A stretch of 64,000 nucleotides of DNA from Fibrobacter sp. UBA7003 (GCA_002449765.1 DJXN01000010.1:119806-183805); one strand, 5' to 3'; counted from the stretch's first letter, positions 48,785-56,627 are shown. The notes: generated by a model from the sequence alone, not told the origin. Numbers and translations: made by a program.

Positions 48785-49963
48785 ATGCTTTTCAAGAGAA
48801 GCTTGCTAGCGGTGTCGGCCATTGCCCTTATGGCGGTATTTTCGCATGCCGAGGTCACCTACACGCTCCACAAGTCCGCGAACCCGACTGCCGACGAGCA
48901 GGACGCCTACAAGCGCATTACGGCCGTGATGGATTCGGCGGTCAAGCTCTACAACACCTACTCTAACCTTTCCAAGTTCATTAACGTCTACTACGCGCCG
49001 GGAGTGCCCACGGCCGAGGCCAGCAGCAACGGCGACCTCCGGTTTGGCGAGAACCGCAGTTATATGGTGGTGCCCACGGCCATGCACGAGATGGCGCACA
49101 CGCTTGGCGTCGGGACCACGTCGGAATATGCGGCAACTTGCGTGGACGGTGTGTTCAGGAACGACAAGGTCCAGGCGAAACTCCGTGAAATGGACGGCCC
49201 GAATGCGGAACTCCATTGCGACCGTCAGCATATATGGCCGTATGGCCTGAACCAGGCGAGCGAGGCCAAGTCCGAAAAAGACCTGATAAACCACGTGATT
49301 CTCGTAGAGACCATTTACCAGCAGCTGTTCAAGGTGGCGTTCTACAAGGAGGGGAGGATCAAGTCCCTCGGCGAAACAAAGAAATGCATGGGAATTACAT
49401 CTAGCAATGCGCTCGAACTCATGGATTGTAGCGATACGGCGACCTTCGTGAAAATTTTCTCGGTGGGCGATAACCCCGTTACCTACTACATTCAGCTCGG
49501 GAGCCGCGTCGTGGATATCCCGAACGAATCCACTGCAGCTGGCATTGTCGCCTCGACCTACGGTTACAACGGCGGTGCTCACCAGCGTTATACCTTCGAT
49601 GATGCCGGAGTCAATATGCCGAATGCCTTCTTGCTCAAGAACTACAAGAGCGGGCTCTACCTGCAGGCGGTGGGCAAGCAGGTGCAGCAGAACCGGAAGG
49701 TGGACCGCGACGAATCCTTCATCTGGAAACTCGAGGAAGCGGGCACGAAGCCCGATACGTCTTCTGCTGGCGATACGAGCGTCGTCGCTCCCGATACTTC
49801 TGACACGAGCAAAACTGACACGTCAATAACGAGGATTGTCCGTATCCGCGACATTCAGCTGCAGGCTGCCCCGACAAGGATATTTGACCTGAAGGGCCGG
49901 AACATCGGCCGGCAACCGCTCGGCCGCAACCGTAATACGCATAAAGTTCTTTTCCAGAAGTAA
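48785..49963 (+). CDS. Secreted protein with zincin-like HExxH motif and lectin-like domain
   Basis: The 392 aa protein has a signal peptide (1-22, FSHA-E). Residues 40-180 contain VVPTAMHEMAHTLGVGTTSE, an HExxHxxG zincin motif in which the third metzincin ligand is not the expected His, so either another residue binds zinc or the enzyme is inactive. Residues 195-320 look like a ricin-type beta-trefoil (YYIQLGSRVVDIPN; FLLKNYKSGLYLQAVG; ESFIWKLEE). A Thr/Ser/Asp linker and a tail with TRIFDLKGRNIGRQPLG follow. TATATT at 48750-48755 and AAGGAG before the ATG support expression. The substrate is unknown. Confidence 0.72.
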   Translation: MLFKRSLLAVSAIALMAVFSHAEVTYTLHKSANPTADEQDAYKRITAVMDSAVKLYNTYSNLSKFINVYYAPGVPTAEASSNGDLRFGENRSYMVVPTAMHEMAHTLGVGTTSEYAATCVDGVFRNDKVQAKLREMDGPNAELHCDRQHIWPYGLNQASEAKSEKDLINHVILVETIYQQLFKVAFYKEGRIKSLGETKKCMGITSSNALELMDCSDTATFVKIFSVGDNPVTYYIQLGSRVVDIPNESTAAGIVASTYGYNGGAHQRYTFDDAGVNMPNAFLLKNYKSGLYLQAVGKQVQQNRKVDRDESFIWKLEEAGTKPDTSSAGDTSVVAPDTSDTSKTDTSITRIVRIRDIQLQAAPTRIFDLKGRNIGRQPLGRNRNTHKVLFQK

Positions 49964-49992
49964 AAACGGCTCATTGCCTGAAAATGCAAAAA

Positions 49993-50012
49993 GCCCGGCT
50001 AGAGAGCCGGGC
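49993..50012. terminator. Bidirectional terminator
   Basis: GCCCGGCT-AGAG-AGCCGGGC is an 8-bp GC stem with T7 on the right (after GAAA) and TTTTTGC on the minus-strand side. It serves the convergent lectin gene and rpoZ. Confidence 0.88.
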
Positions 50013-50037
50013 GAAATTTTTTTGCTTGATTTAGCGA

Positions 50038-50355
50038 TTACACACCGAAAGCGGCATCGGCAGCGGCGGCGTTCTCGGCCACGTTTTCCGGTGCGGCAGC
50101 ATCGGCAGCTTCGGCAGCGGCGATGGCTTCATCCGTAACATCGTTGTTCGCCTTTTCGATCATGGAAAGCTTGCCTTCCTTGAACTTGTACATGGCGATG
50201 GTAGTGGGCTTCTTGTTGAGCTGGATGTAACCCTGGCCAGCCTGGTTGTTGAGGAAGCGGGCTTCATGCGCCATCATGACAACGGCACGGAATACAGAGC
50301 CTTGACATTCTTTGCTAGCATAGATATCGTCAAGATAGACTCTCTGATCGGACAT
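50038..50355 (-). CDS. rpoZ: RNA polymerase omega subunit
   Basis: The 105 aa protein carries the omega signature: SVFRAVVMMAHEARFLNNQA followed by LNKKPTTIAMYKFKEGKLSM. Omega stabilises the beta' subunit. The C-terminal 40 residues are Ala/Glu/Asp-rich. It begins 25 bases after the 3' end of tRNA-Ser on the same strand with GGAGGTACCCCG as ribosome site; no separate promoter fits in that gap, so co-transcription with the tRNA is likely. Confidence 0.88.
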   Translation of the reverse strand: MSDQRVYLDDIYASKECQGSVFRAVVMMAHEARFLNNQAGQGYIQLNKKPTTIAMYKFKEGKLSMIEKANNDVTDEAIAAAEAADAAAPENVAENAAAADAAFGV

Positions 50356-50379
50356 CGGGGTACCTCCGAAAAATTTTAG

Positions 50380-50464
50380 AAGAGGGAGAGGGATTCGAAC
50401 CCTCGTTACCGTAAAGTAAACACGCTTTCCAAGCGTGCGCCTTCAACCACTCGGCCATCCCTCC
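50380..50464 (-). tRNA. tRNA-Ser (anticodon GGA)
   Basis: The cloverleaf reads on the minus strand: acceptor GGAGGGA/TCCCTCT, D-arm GCCGAGTGGTTGAAGGC, anticodon stem CACGC-TTGGAAA-GCGTG with anticodon GGA, a long class II variable arm, and T-arm GAGGG-TTCGAAT-CCCTC. CCA is not encoded. The first pair would be G1-U72 and the next base is U where serine tRNAs normally have G73; an unusual acceptor end or one-base variation. Confidence 0.95.
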
Positions 50465-50478
50465 AGGATGTGAGGCCA

Positions 50479-50507
50479 AATATAGATATTTTATTCATGC
50501 TTGTCAA
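50479..50507 (-). promoter_or_regulatory. Promoter of tRNA-Ser (and rpoZ)
   Basis: On the minus strand TTGACA (50502-50507), exactly 17 bases, TATATT (50479-50484), then 14 bases to the tRNA 5' end. Confidence 0.85.
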
Positions 50508-50544
50508 GCGTTTTTGGCCTTTTTTCGCAAAAATTTGCAAAAAA

Positions 50545-52233
50545 TTACTTGCCCAGTTCATCCCACACGACCTGCATGAGCGGTTCGAGCGTCCTGGGGG
50601 AGAAGTCGAACTTGATATTTGCGGCCTCGAAGAGCTCCTTCACGGGGCGGCTGCTCCCGAGACTTTCGGCACGGAAGAGGTCGTCGATGGCCTTTTTCGG
50701 GTCCTTTTTGAAGTTCGCCCACACCTGCAGGGCCCCGATCTGGGCAATCCCGTACTCGATGTAGTAGAACGGGCACTCGAAAATATGGAGCTGCTTCTGC
50801 CAGAGGTTGCGGCGCACGGCCTCGAGCCCGGTGTAGTCCACGCCGGCATCGTAGCGGGACATGATTTCGTCCCAGATATCGCTGCGGTCTTCCGCCGTAT
50901 GGGTGGGGAAGTTATAAAGCCTGTGCTGGAAACTGTCTACGCTCGCGACCCACGGGAAAAGCCAGACGACATCTTCGAGTTCACCGATGGTGCTGCGTTC
51001 GATCGCTTCGCGGTCATCACCGTAGAAAGGCTTCAGGTTCGACATGCCGATGAGTTCCATGCTCATGCTTGCCACTTCGGCGAATTCGGCGGGAACGTCG
51101 CGGTACGGGAAAATGGGCTGGTCCGCAAGTGCGAACTGGTGGAACGAGTGCCCCGATTCGTGCAGGAGCGTGTAGATATCGCGGTCCGTGCAGGCCGAAT
51201 TCATGAAGATAAAGGGGAGGCGGCTCTCGTCAAAACCGATCTGGTAGCCGCCCGGAGCCTTGCCGAGCCTGGAATCCGGGTCGATGAGCTTTTTCACCTG
51301 CATCTCGCGGGCCCACTTGCCTGCCTGCGGATGGATGCTCTCGAAAATCTGGTCGACTTTCTCGATAAGTTCGTCGCCGGTGCTATAGGGCTTGAGCGGG
51401 GCACGGTTCATCGGGTCTACGCTCAAATCCCACGGGCGCAGGCGTTCGAGGCCCATCTTCTGCGCTCGCTTCTTGTACATTTCCTTCTGGAGGGGGAGGA
51501 CCAGTTTCTCGATGCTCTCGTGGAAGGCTTCGCAGTCGGCAGGGGAGTAGTCAAAACGGTGCTTCGCGAGGAATATATAATCGATAAAGTCCTTGCAGTG
51601 GGCGTTCCTCGCAATCTGCTTGCGGATTGAGAATAAATTATCAAACGAGTTGTCGAGCGCTTCCTTGTCCTTGAGGCGACGATCCCACATGGTGCGCCAG
51701 GCGCGTTCGCGCAGTTCACGGTCCGTGCGTTCCATGTAGGCGGCCATCTGTTGCATGGTCTTCGTTTCGCCATCAAATTCGACGCTCATGCCACCGGTAA
51801 TCTTCTGGTACGCCTGGATTTCCTTGTTCTCTTCGGTCTCGAGCGCGATATTGTCGGGGGAGAACAGGTCCAAGGAAACCTGGACGCCCTTGAACCATTC
51901 GCCGAATTCATCCTGGAGCGCATTCTTCGCCGGGTGGGCGACGAGCTTCTTGTTCAGCTTGTCGTCGTATTCGTTCATGATGGGCTGGATGTTCTCCACA
52001 AAGCTCTCGTAGGCCTTGGCAGCTTCTTCGTCGGCAGTGTTGCAGGTCATCGCCACATAACGGCGGCAGCTCACTTCGCCCAAAACGGATTCGAGTTCGC
52101 TCCAGTCCAGAATCCACTGGCGGAGTTTCGCGGAATTTACAGGAATCTCGCGCTGCAGCAAGGACTGGTAAAGTTTTGAAACCTCGTGGGAATCATCGAC
52201 ATTCAGGTTTTCGGGAACATACTTGCGGTTCAT
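50545..52233 (-). CDS. pepF: Oligoendopeptidase F-type M3 metallopeptidase
   Basis: The 562 aa cytoplasmic zinc peptidase cleaves oligopeptides. The active site is TLLHESGHSFHQFA (HExxH) with the downstream glutamate in FAEVASMSMELIG. Other M3 features: PFIFMNSACTDRDIYTL, PYRDVPAEFAE and YDAGVDYTGLEAVRR. The length is usual for this subgroup. It follows the lipoprotein gene at 52245 by 11 bases on the same strand. Confidence 0.94.
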   Translation of the reverse strand: MNRKYVPENLNVDDSHEVSKLYQSLLQREIPVNSAKLRQWILDWSELESVLGEVSCRRYVAMTCNTADEEAAKAYESFVENIQPIMNEYDDKLNKKLVAHPAKNALQDEFGEWFKGVQVSLDLFSPDNIALETEENKEIQAYQKITGGMSVEFDGETKTMQQMAAYMERTDRELRERAWRTMWDRRLKDKEALDNSFDNLFSIRKQIARNAHCKDFIDYIFLAKHRFDYSPADCEAFHESIEKLVLPLQKEMYKKRAQKMGLERLRPWDLSVDPMNRAPLKPYSTGDELIEKVDQIFESIHPQAGKWAREMQVKKLIDPDSRLGKAPGGYQIGFDESRLPFIFMNSACTDRDIYTLLHESGHSFHQFALADQPIFPYRDVPAEFAEVASMSMELIGMSNLKPFYGDDREAIERSTIGELEDVVWLFPWVASVDSFQHRLYNFPTHTAEDRSDIWDEIMSRYDAGVDYTGLEAVRRNLWQKQLHIFECPFYYIEYGIAQIGALQVWANFKKDPKKAIDDLFRAESLGSSRPVKELFEAANIKFDFSPRTLEPLMQVVWDELGK

Positions 52234-52244
52234 TTTTCCTCCGG

Positions 52245-52898
52245 TTACAGCCCGCCGACCCAGTCTTTCAATATACTGTTCAGGATGGTCTGCCTTACGT
52301 TGTCTTCAATGGCAACCATTTCCTCGTGCGAAATCGTGCGGGAATCGTTGAAGTCGAAGGACACGGACTCGCCTTCCGGGCCGAGCGCCACAACAAGCTT
52401 GCCTGCGGCCTTGACTTCTGCGATTTCTTTGAATTTGAAAATTCTCTTGTCCAGCGGGAGGCGCGTAGATAGCCGAACCTTGTTCTCGCCGGGAATAAGC
52501 GTGACGGAATCCTTGAGTTCGAGCGGCAGGTCCATGAGCGTGTCGAGCGACACGTGCGCAGCGAAATCCCGCAGCCAGAGCGTATCGACGTCGGAATTTT
52601 TCACGTCGAGAACGATACCCAGGTACGCATACCCGAGATCGATGTTGACGATGCCCTTCGCGAGGTTCTGCACGAACGCGACGACATTCGGGTTCGGCAG
52701 GATTCCTCCGATAACGGCTCCGCCGAGCTGATCGACAATGTCGGGACGGATTTGTACCGAGTCGAGCGTAAACTGCCGAAAATCCACCTTCATGTTCCGC
52801 ATGATGCTCGCCGCGTCGATTTTTCGCGTCACGGCGCAGCCGTCCATTAGGGCCGCGGCAAGAAACAAAATGCAGGTTATAAAAAGGATTTTCTTCAT
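52245..52898 (-). CDS. Lipoprotein, LEA-14-like
   Basis: The 217 aa product starts at MKKILFITCILFLAAALMDG with a lipobox cysteine immediately after (MDGC). The mature part is beta-rich: FTLDSVQIRPDIVDQLGG, VNIDLGYAYLGIVLDVKNSD, VDTLWLRDFAAHVSLD and LPLELKDSVTLIPGENKVRL. This resembles LEA type 2 / WHy-like beta-sandwiches that mix conserved N- and variable C-termini. The function is unknown. It precedes pepF in a two-gene unit. Confidence 0.72.
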   Translation of the reverse strand: MKKILFITCILFLAAALMDGCAVTRKIDAASIMRNMKVDFRQFTLDSVQIRPDIVDQLGGAVIGGILPNPNVVAFVQNLAKGIVNIDLGYAYLGIVLDVKNSDVDTLWLRDFAAHVSLDTLMDLPLELKDSVTLIPGENKVRLSTRLPLDKRIFKFKEIAEVKAAGKLVVALGPEGESVSFDFNDSRTISHEEMVAIEDNVRQTILNSILKDWVGGL

Positions 52899-53225
52899 TT
52901 TTTCACAATATAACAAAAACACGTTGATTCAATGTCCCAAAAGGACTGTCGTTCAACAAGCATGGCCGATCAATCCCTATTTCTCCGAATATTTAATTGC
53001 CGATAATGCGGATTATGTAAACTAAATATATAGAAAACAGGGAGGAGGATCATAACCATGATTGCTCTGATTTTCATACTTGATTTAAACCTAGAAATAC
53101 ATTTGATAACAATGTTTCAAAATAATACTCTCGGGGACCTGATAACGCCCTTATTCCATGGTCTTGGCATTGGCATGTTTTTTGCTAAATTTGGGCTGAA
53201 AAATAAAATCAAAGGAAAGAATACC
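52899..53225. other. Intergenic region upstream of grpE with an in-frame extension
   Basis: Divergent region. A strong ribosome site GGAGGAGG (53041-53048) precedes ATG 53058, and the frame from there (MIALIFILDLNLEIHLITMF onward) runs without stop into GrpE. A promoter-like pair lies downstream of that ATG at 53164-53191. The first 130 bases hold no supported gene. Confidence 0.5.
53164..53191 (+). promoter_or_regulatory. Candidate grpE promoter, two possible readings
   Basis: As a housekeeping promoter: TTGGCA (53164-53169), 16 bases, TAAATT (53186-53191) with extended TGC. As -24/-12: TTGGCATG-TTTT-TTGCT (53170-53186), GG and GC ten bases apart, as upstream of dnaK. The two cannot be separated by reading alone. 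Confidence 0.5.
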
Positions 53226-53894
53226 ATGGCAGAAGATTTGAACGAACAGGAACCGACCGCAGAAGAAAAGGCAAAATTCGAAAATGACGTGCTCAAGGCC
53301 GCCGAAGACGCTATGGAGATGGATGGTTCGACAGGCTCACCAACCGAGGACAAGGCCAACGCAGCCCAATCTGCGGACGCACCTGCCGACGCCGAGCAGC
53401 CCGCTGAGGAAGCCGCCGAACAGTCTGCCGAACCTACGGAATCTGCCGAGGAAATTCTCAAGGCCGAACTCGCTGCCGCAAATGACCGCAACCTCCGCCT
53501 GATGGCCGAATTCGACAACTACCGCCGCCGTACCGCCAAGGAACAGCTCGAACTCATCGAGACCGCCAACGGCAAGCTCCTTGAAAAACTCTCCGAAGTG
53601 CAGGACAACTTCGAGCGCGCCTTCGCGAGCGAAAACAAGGCCCAGGATTTGGAAGCCTTCGAAAAAGGCATGCAGATGATCTACAACCAGTTCGCGAAGA
53701 TTTTGACCGACGCGGGCCTCGAGCAAATCGACCCGACAGGCGCGGAATTCGACCCGAACATGCACGAAGCCCTGATGCAGCAGCCCAGCGAGACCGTGCC
53801 CGAAGGCCACGTTGTCACCGTGTTCCAGAAGGGCTACAAGCTCAAGAACAAGATCCTCAAGACCGCGAAGGTCATCGTCTCTTCCGGGAAATAA
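53226..53894 (+). CDS. grpE: GrpE, nucleotide exchange factor of DnaK
   Basis: The 222 aa protein from ATG 53226 has an acidic, Ala/Glu-rich N-terminus (about 1-80), the long coiled coil LMAEFDNYRRRTAKEQLELI, and a beta-domain ending GHVVTVFQKGYKL then RPA-like KVIVSSGK. It releases ADP from DnaK. AAGGAAAGAATACC precedes the start. An in-frame upstream ATG at 53058 with a stronger ribosome site would add 56 mostly hydrophobic residues. The gene is far from dnaKJ but may share promoter type. Confidence 0.95.
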   Translation: MAEDLNEQEPTAEEKAKFENDVLKAAEDAMEMDGSTGSPTEDKANAAQSADAPADAEQPAEEAAEQSAEPTESAEEILKAELAAANDRNLRLMAEFDNYRRRTAKEQLELIETANGKLLEKLSEVQDNFERAFASENKAQDLEAFEKGMQMIYNQFAKILTDAGLEQIDPTGAEFDPNMHEALMQQPSETVPEGHVVTVFQKGYKLKNKILKTAKVIVSSGK

Positions 53895-54115
53895 ACCCGC
53901 ATGACACTCCCCCGCTATTTTAGACACAGTTACGCTTTGTATTGCGCCATTTTTTTCGTGCAATCCCAAAAAAAATGACGAAACCCACATTTAGGTCTTT
54001 ATTCTGTGCTTTTTTGCCAAAATAATCAAAAAAATTATCAAATTCAGTAAAGTTTATTTATATTTTCGATACATAGCAGGTAAACCTGCGACCGGATTTA
54101 TAGAGCTTTGCTTCT
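53895..54115. other. AT-rich region before structured leader
   Basis: No frame or RNA gene is supported. It contains poly-A/T tracts and should include the grpE terminator and the promoter of the leader at 54116. CAGGTAAACCTG (54078-54089) is a small palindrome near the expected RNA start. Confidence 0.4.
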
Positions 54116-54277
54116 TATTACCTTCCTGACTGGAATCGGCAAAATTCAAACGCAGAAGGTAATAGGCAAACGCTCACGTCCCATTCGGGGCGTGGGTTGT
54201 TGACTTTTGTTTGTGCGTTATGGCTTTGCCGAGCCTCAGTCTGCAAACAATTGATTGGCAACACACGCCTTTTTTTT
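54116..54277 (+). promoter_or_regulatory. Structured RNA leader, copy B (terminator/antiterminator)
   Basis: Order: helix P1 TATTACCTTC (54116-54125) with GAAGGTAATA (54155-54164), enclosing CTGA/TCGG and GCAAAATTCA; block GGCAAACGCTCACG (54165-54178); hairpin CACGTCCC-ATTC-GGGGCGTG (54175-54194), a perfect 8 bp with one G-T; GAGCCTCAG (54231-54239); terminator GGCGTGGGTTG (54189-54199) with CAACACACGCC (54259-54269), one mismatch, then T8 (54270-54277). The 5' terminator arm overlaps the 3' arm of the previous hairpin, so the two are mutually exclusive. The T-run ends 68 nt before the ATG of the next lipoprotein gene. Copy A is at 20452 on the other strand. Confidence 0.75.
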
Positions 54278-54345
54278 GCAAAGAAATGCCACAAGGCCTC
54301 TGTTTTCGAGCCGCAGCTTACTAATCAGCAAAAAACGGAGACTTT

Positions 54346-54756
54346 ATGAAAAACATCAAACGCATTTTCAATTACGCGGCCGTAGTGGCATCTGCATGCC
54401 TGTTCATCTCATGCGTTATTAATCCACCAGCATGGTATAAAGAAGGATATAACAAGTTTGATACAGAAAATGCTCTTGCGCAATGCGAATATGATGTAAG
54501 CATGCAAAAAATTCCTGATGAAAAATACGCTTCCACTGTAAAAAATTGCATGATTCGTCAAGGATTCCGCTATCTTGATAACCCCCCAAACTATCCTAAG
54601 GAAAGTACATATTCAACATCTACGCCAGCACAAAACATTCCAACAACAGAAACTAAGCAAAATTCACCAGAAGAAAAAACCACTTCATCCAATCAACAAG
54701 ATAACACTAATGAGAATTCATCGAATGAATCTGGAGAAAAAGAATGGTGGAAATAA
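54346..54756 (+). CDS. Small lipoprotein, leader-controlled
   Basis: The 136 aa product has a lipoprotein signal (MKNIKRIFNYAAVVASACLF then ISC lipobox, Cys25 region). The folded part is short (about 30-85; DTENALAQCEYDVSMQKIPD, NCMIRQGFRYLDNPP), followed by a Ser/Thr/Asn/Gln/Glu-rich tail ending in GEKEWWK. GGAGACTTT precedes the ATG. It is the first gene of a three-gene operon with two FISUMP genes and overlaps the next by 13 bases. Function is unknown. The CEYD...NCM arrangement resembles small outer-membrane lipoproteins. Confidence 0.75.
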   Translation: MKNIKRIFNYAAVVASACLFISCVINPPAWYKEGYNKFDTENALAQCEYDVSMQKIPDEKYASTVKNCMIRQGFRYLDNPPNYPKESTYSTSTPAQNIPTTETKQNSPEEKTTSSNQQDNTNENSSNESGEKEWWK

Positions 54757-55247
54757 ATTCAATAAAAAAATGCTACGCGATTCTAATCATCGGTGGCATG
54801 CTTCTTTCTGGTTGTGCAGGAAATACAGTCACTATTGGGCAACAAGTATGGATGTCAGACAACGTCAATAAAGCCATGAAAGGAGCAAGATGTTACAAAA
54901 AGAGTAATGATGGTAAACCATGCGCAGACAACAACATGGTTTATACCTGGGAGAGCGCTATTCACGCTTGCCCCGCAGGTTTTCATTTACCAAGCAAACA
55001 AGACTTCTTAACTCTTGAAAAAAATCGAATAAAAAACAAAGATATAATTAGTTTCGGATGTTTTGGAAATGACAAGACATCCAGCGGAGGGTTTTGCTAT
55101 GAAACAGCGTTCTCTGCATATTGGACAAGTTCGGAAGCAGACAAGAAAAACGCCTTCGTTTGGGACGTTGATTTCAGCTACAAATTTTTCGAGTCGAAAA
55201 CAGACAATAAAAACGAATACTACGCAGTCCGGTGCATCCAGGATTAA
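54744..55247 (+). CDS. FISUMP-domain lipoprotein
   Basis: The 167 aa product starts inside the end of the previous gene and has lipobox LLSGC (Cys24). The FISUMP domain is short and begins directly after it: VTIGQQVWMSDNVNKAMKGA, ACPAGFHLPSKQDF, AYWTSSEAD and AVRCIQD. The usual DSRDGKTY opening is missing, so the domain is N-terminally shortened. It is AT-rich like its neighbours. It ends nine bases before the next gene. Confidence 0.85.
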   Translation: MVEINSIKKCYAILIIGGMLLSGCAGNTVTIGQQVWMSDNVNKAMKGARCYKKSNDGKPCADNNMVYTWESAIHACPAGFHLPSKQDFLTLEKNRIKNKDIISFGCFGNDKTSSGGFCYETAFSAYWTSSEADKKNAFVWDVDFSYKFFESKTDNKNEYYAVRCIQD

Positions 55248-55256
55248 GGAGACCGT

Positions 55257-56627
55257 ATGTTTAAAAAATTTCTTTTGATTTTATTTGTATTCGTCATAGC
55301 TGCATCTGCCAGCGATGTCACCGTCACATATCAATCTAGCGGAGATATAAAAGACAGAATAAATCTTCTTAAGAATATGAAGAACAAGTTCTCTCTTGAT
55401 CAAAATCAAGAGCAAGAATATAATGCACTATGGGAACAAGCTAATTCCATCGCAAAAATGAACGACAGATGTAGTTCTATATCCTTAAATGAAGTTATCG
55501 ATGAAGAATGCCAACATTTTTATGAAATCGATCTTCCCCAATTCGAAGCAAAATTTTTTGAGCTAACAGGTGAATTTAAGCTAAATGCAGTCAAAGCTTC
55601 CAACTCGCTATCAGACAAACGCGCCATGATTGAAGCATGCGTAAACGCCCTCTCACCAGAATCATATCAAGTTTCATCCATCATTACCGTAATCGGAGAA
55701 GTAACACCAGAGCCGCTAGAAAACGATCTTGCCATGATTAGATATAACTTAGCACTTGGCATTAATGACGAAAAGAAAGAGGCTATCAAATCACGACTCG
55801 AAAAATGGTACGAAGCCTGCGGAGACGCAATTACAAGTCAAGGCGATTTTTCTCCGCTTTTCATTCAAAAAATCAACAAGCAAAACAGGCACTCCAAAAC
55901 ATTTTTTGACATCAAAGGAAATTTAATCAGATTAATTACAGGACAACAGGAAAGATTTAGCTACTATATCAATGATCGTTTACTTTTTGGGAAATCCAAT
56001 GCAAAAGGAACACCCTTACTCTCTATAACAAAAAATGGGATAATAGGATTTGCAAATATGTCTAACATTTCATGGAAAAGCTACGCAATCTTTCCAGAAA
56101 AAGAAATCAAACAGAAAGGGTTTAATGGTCGAATTGTCTGGGGAAAAAGACCTGCCCCACGTCGAAACATTAGAGCCTTGAAAAATGGAAAAGTCATCAA
56201 AAGTGTTGTGATTGGCCAACAAGAGTGGTTTGCAATGGATTATGGAACCGGAGATTGGGACAAAGCAAAAAAAACATGTCCTTCTGGTTGGCATCTTCCC
56301 TCTGATGACGATTGGAGACAACTTGGTAATTTTGTCCGAGATAATAGCTACGAAGCCCCTATAGGTATTTCGCTACGGGCGGCGTTTGGGTGGAAAAAGC
56401 CAGGTATCGATCTTTACGGATTTAGTGCAAAACCAGACACATACTATGGCGAAGACAACGAAAATATCCGCGATGAAGAATGCGTTGTCTACTGGAGTTC
56501 GAACAATTCTGGCGAAACACGCGCTAGCAGATGGATGATTTGCGGAGAAAATTTGAAAAATTCATCCGCAAAGAAGTTGAATTCCTACACAATCCGCTGT
56601 ATTAAAAATAACGAAATTCATTTTTAA
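55257..56627 (+). CDS. Secreted protein with C-terminal FISUMP domain
   Basis: The 456 aa protein has a signal peptide (1-18, ASAS-D). A helical N-terminal region follows (about 30-170; DQNQEQEYNALWEQANSIAK; DKRAMIEACVNALSPESYQV), then a central beta region (210-300) and a FISUMP domain at about 310-450: KVIKSVVIGQQEWFAMDYG, TCPSGWHLPSDDDW, DLYGFSAKP, VYWSSNNSG and TIRCIKN. AAGGAGACCGT precedes the ATG. It closes the operon begun at 54346. Function is unknown. Confidence 0.85.
   Translation: MFKKFLLILFVFVIAASASDVTVTYQSSGDIKDRINLLKNMKNKFSLDQNQEQEYNALWEQANSIAKMNDRCSSISLNEVIDEECQHFYEIDLPQFEAKFFELTGEFKLNAVKASNSLSDKRAMIEACVNALSPESYQVSSIITVIGEVTPEPLENDLAMIRYNLALGINDEKKEAIKSRLEKWYEACGDAITSQGDFSPLFIQKINKQNRHSKTFFDIKGNLIRLITGQQERFSYYINDRLLFGKSNAKGTPLLSITKNGIIGFANMSNISWKSYAIFPEKEIKQKGFNGRIVWGKRPAPRRNIRALKNGKVIKSVVIGQQEWFAMDYGTGDWDKAKKTCPSGWHLPSDDDWRQLGNFVRDNSYEAPIGISLRAAFGWKKPGIDLYGFSAKPDTYYGEDNENIRDEECVVYWSSNNSGETRASRWMICGENLKNSSAKKLNSYTIRCIKNNEIHF

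Noticed and set aside
53117..53518. Serine/alanine-rich frame opposite the start of grpE
   Set aside because: It is the antisense of the acidic Ala/Glu-rich GrpE N-terminus.
54116..54277. Leader as T-box, tmRNA or 6S RNA
   Set aside because: No T-box AGGGTGGNACC motif, no tmRNA tag frame or tRNA-like ends, and no long closed 6S-type hairpin; two copies in 64 kb, each before a gene, also argue against housekeeping RNA.
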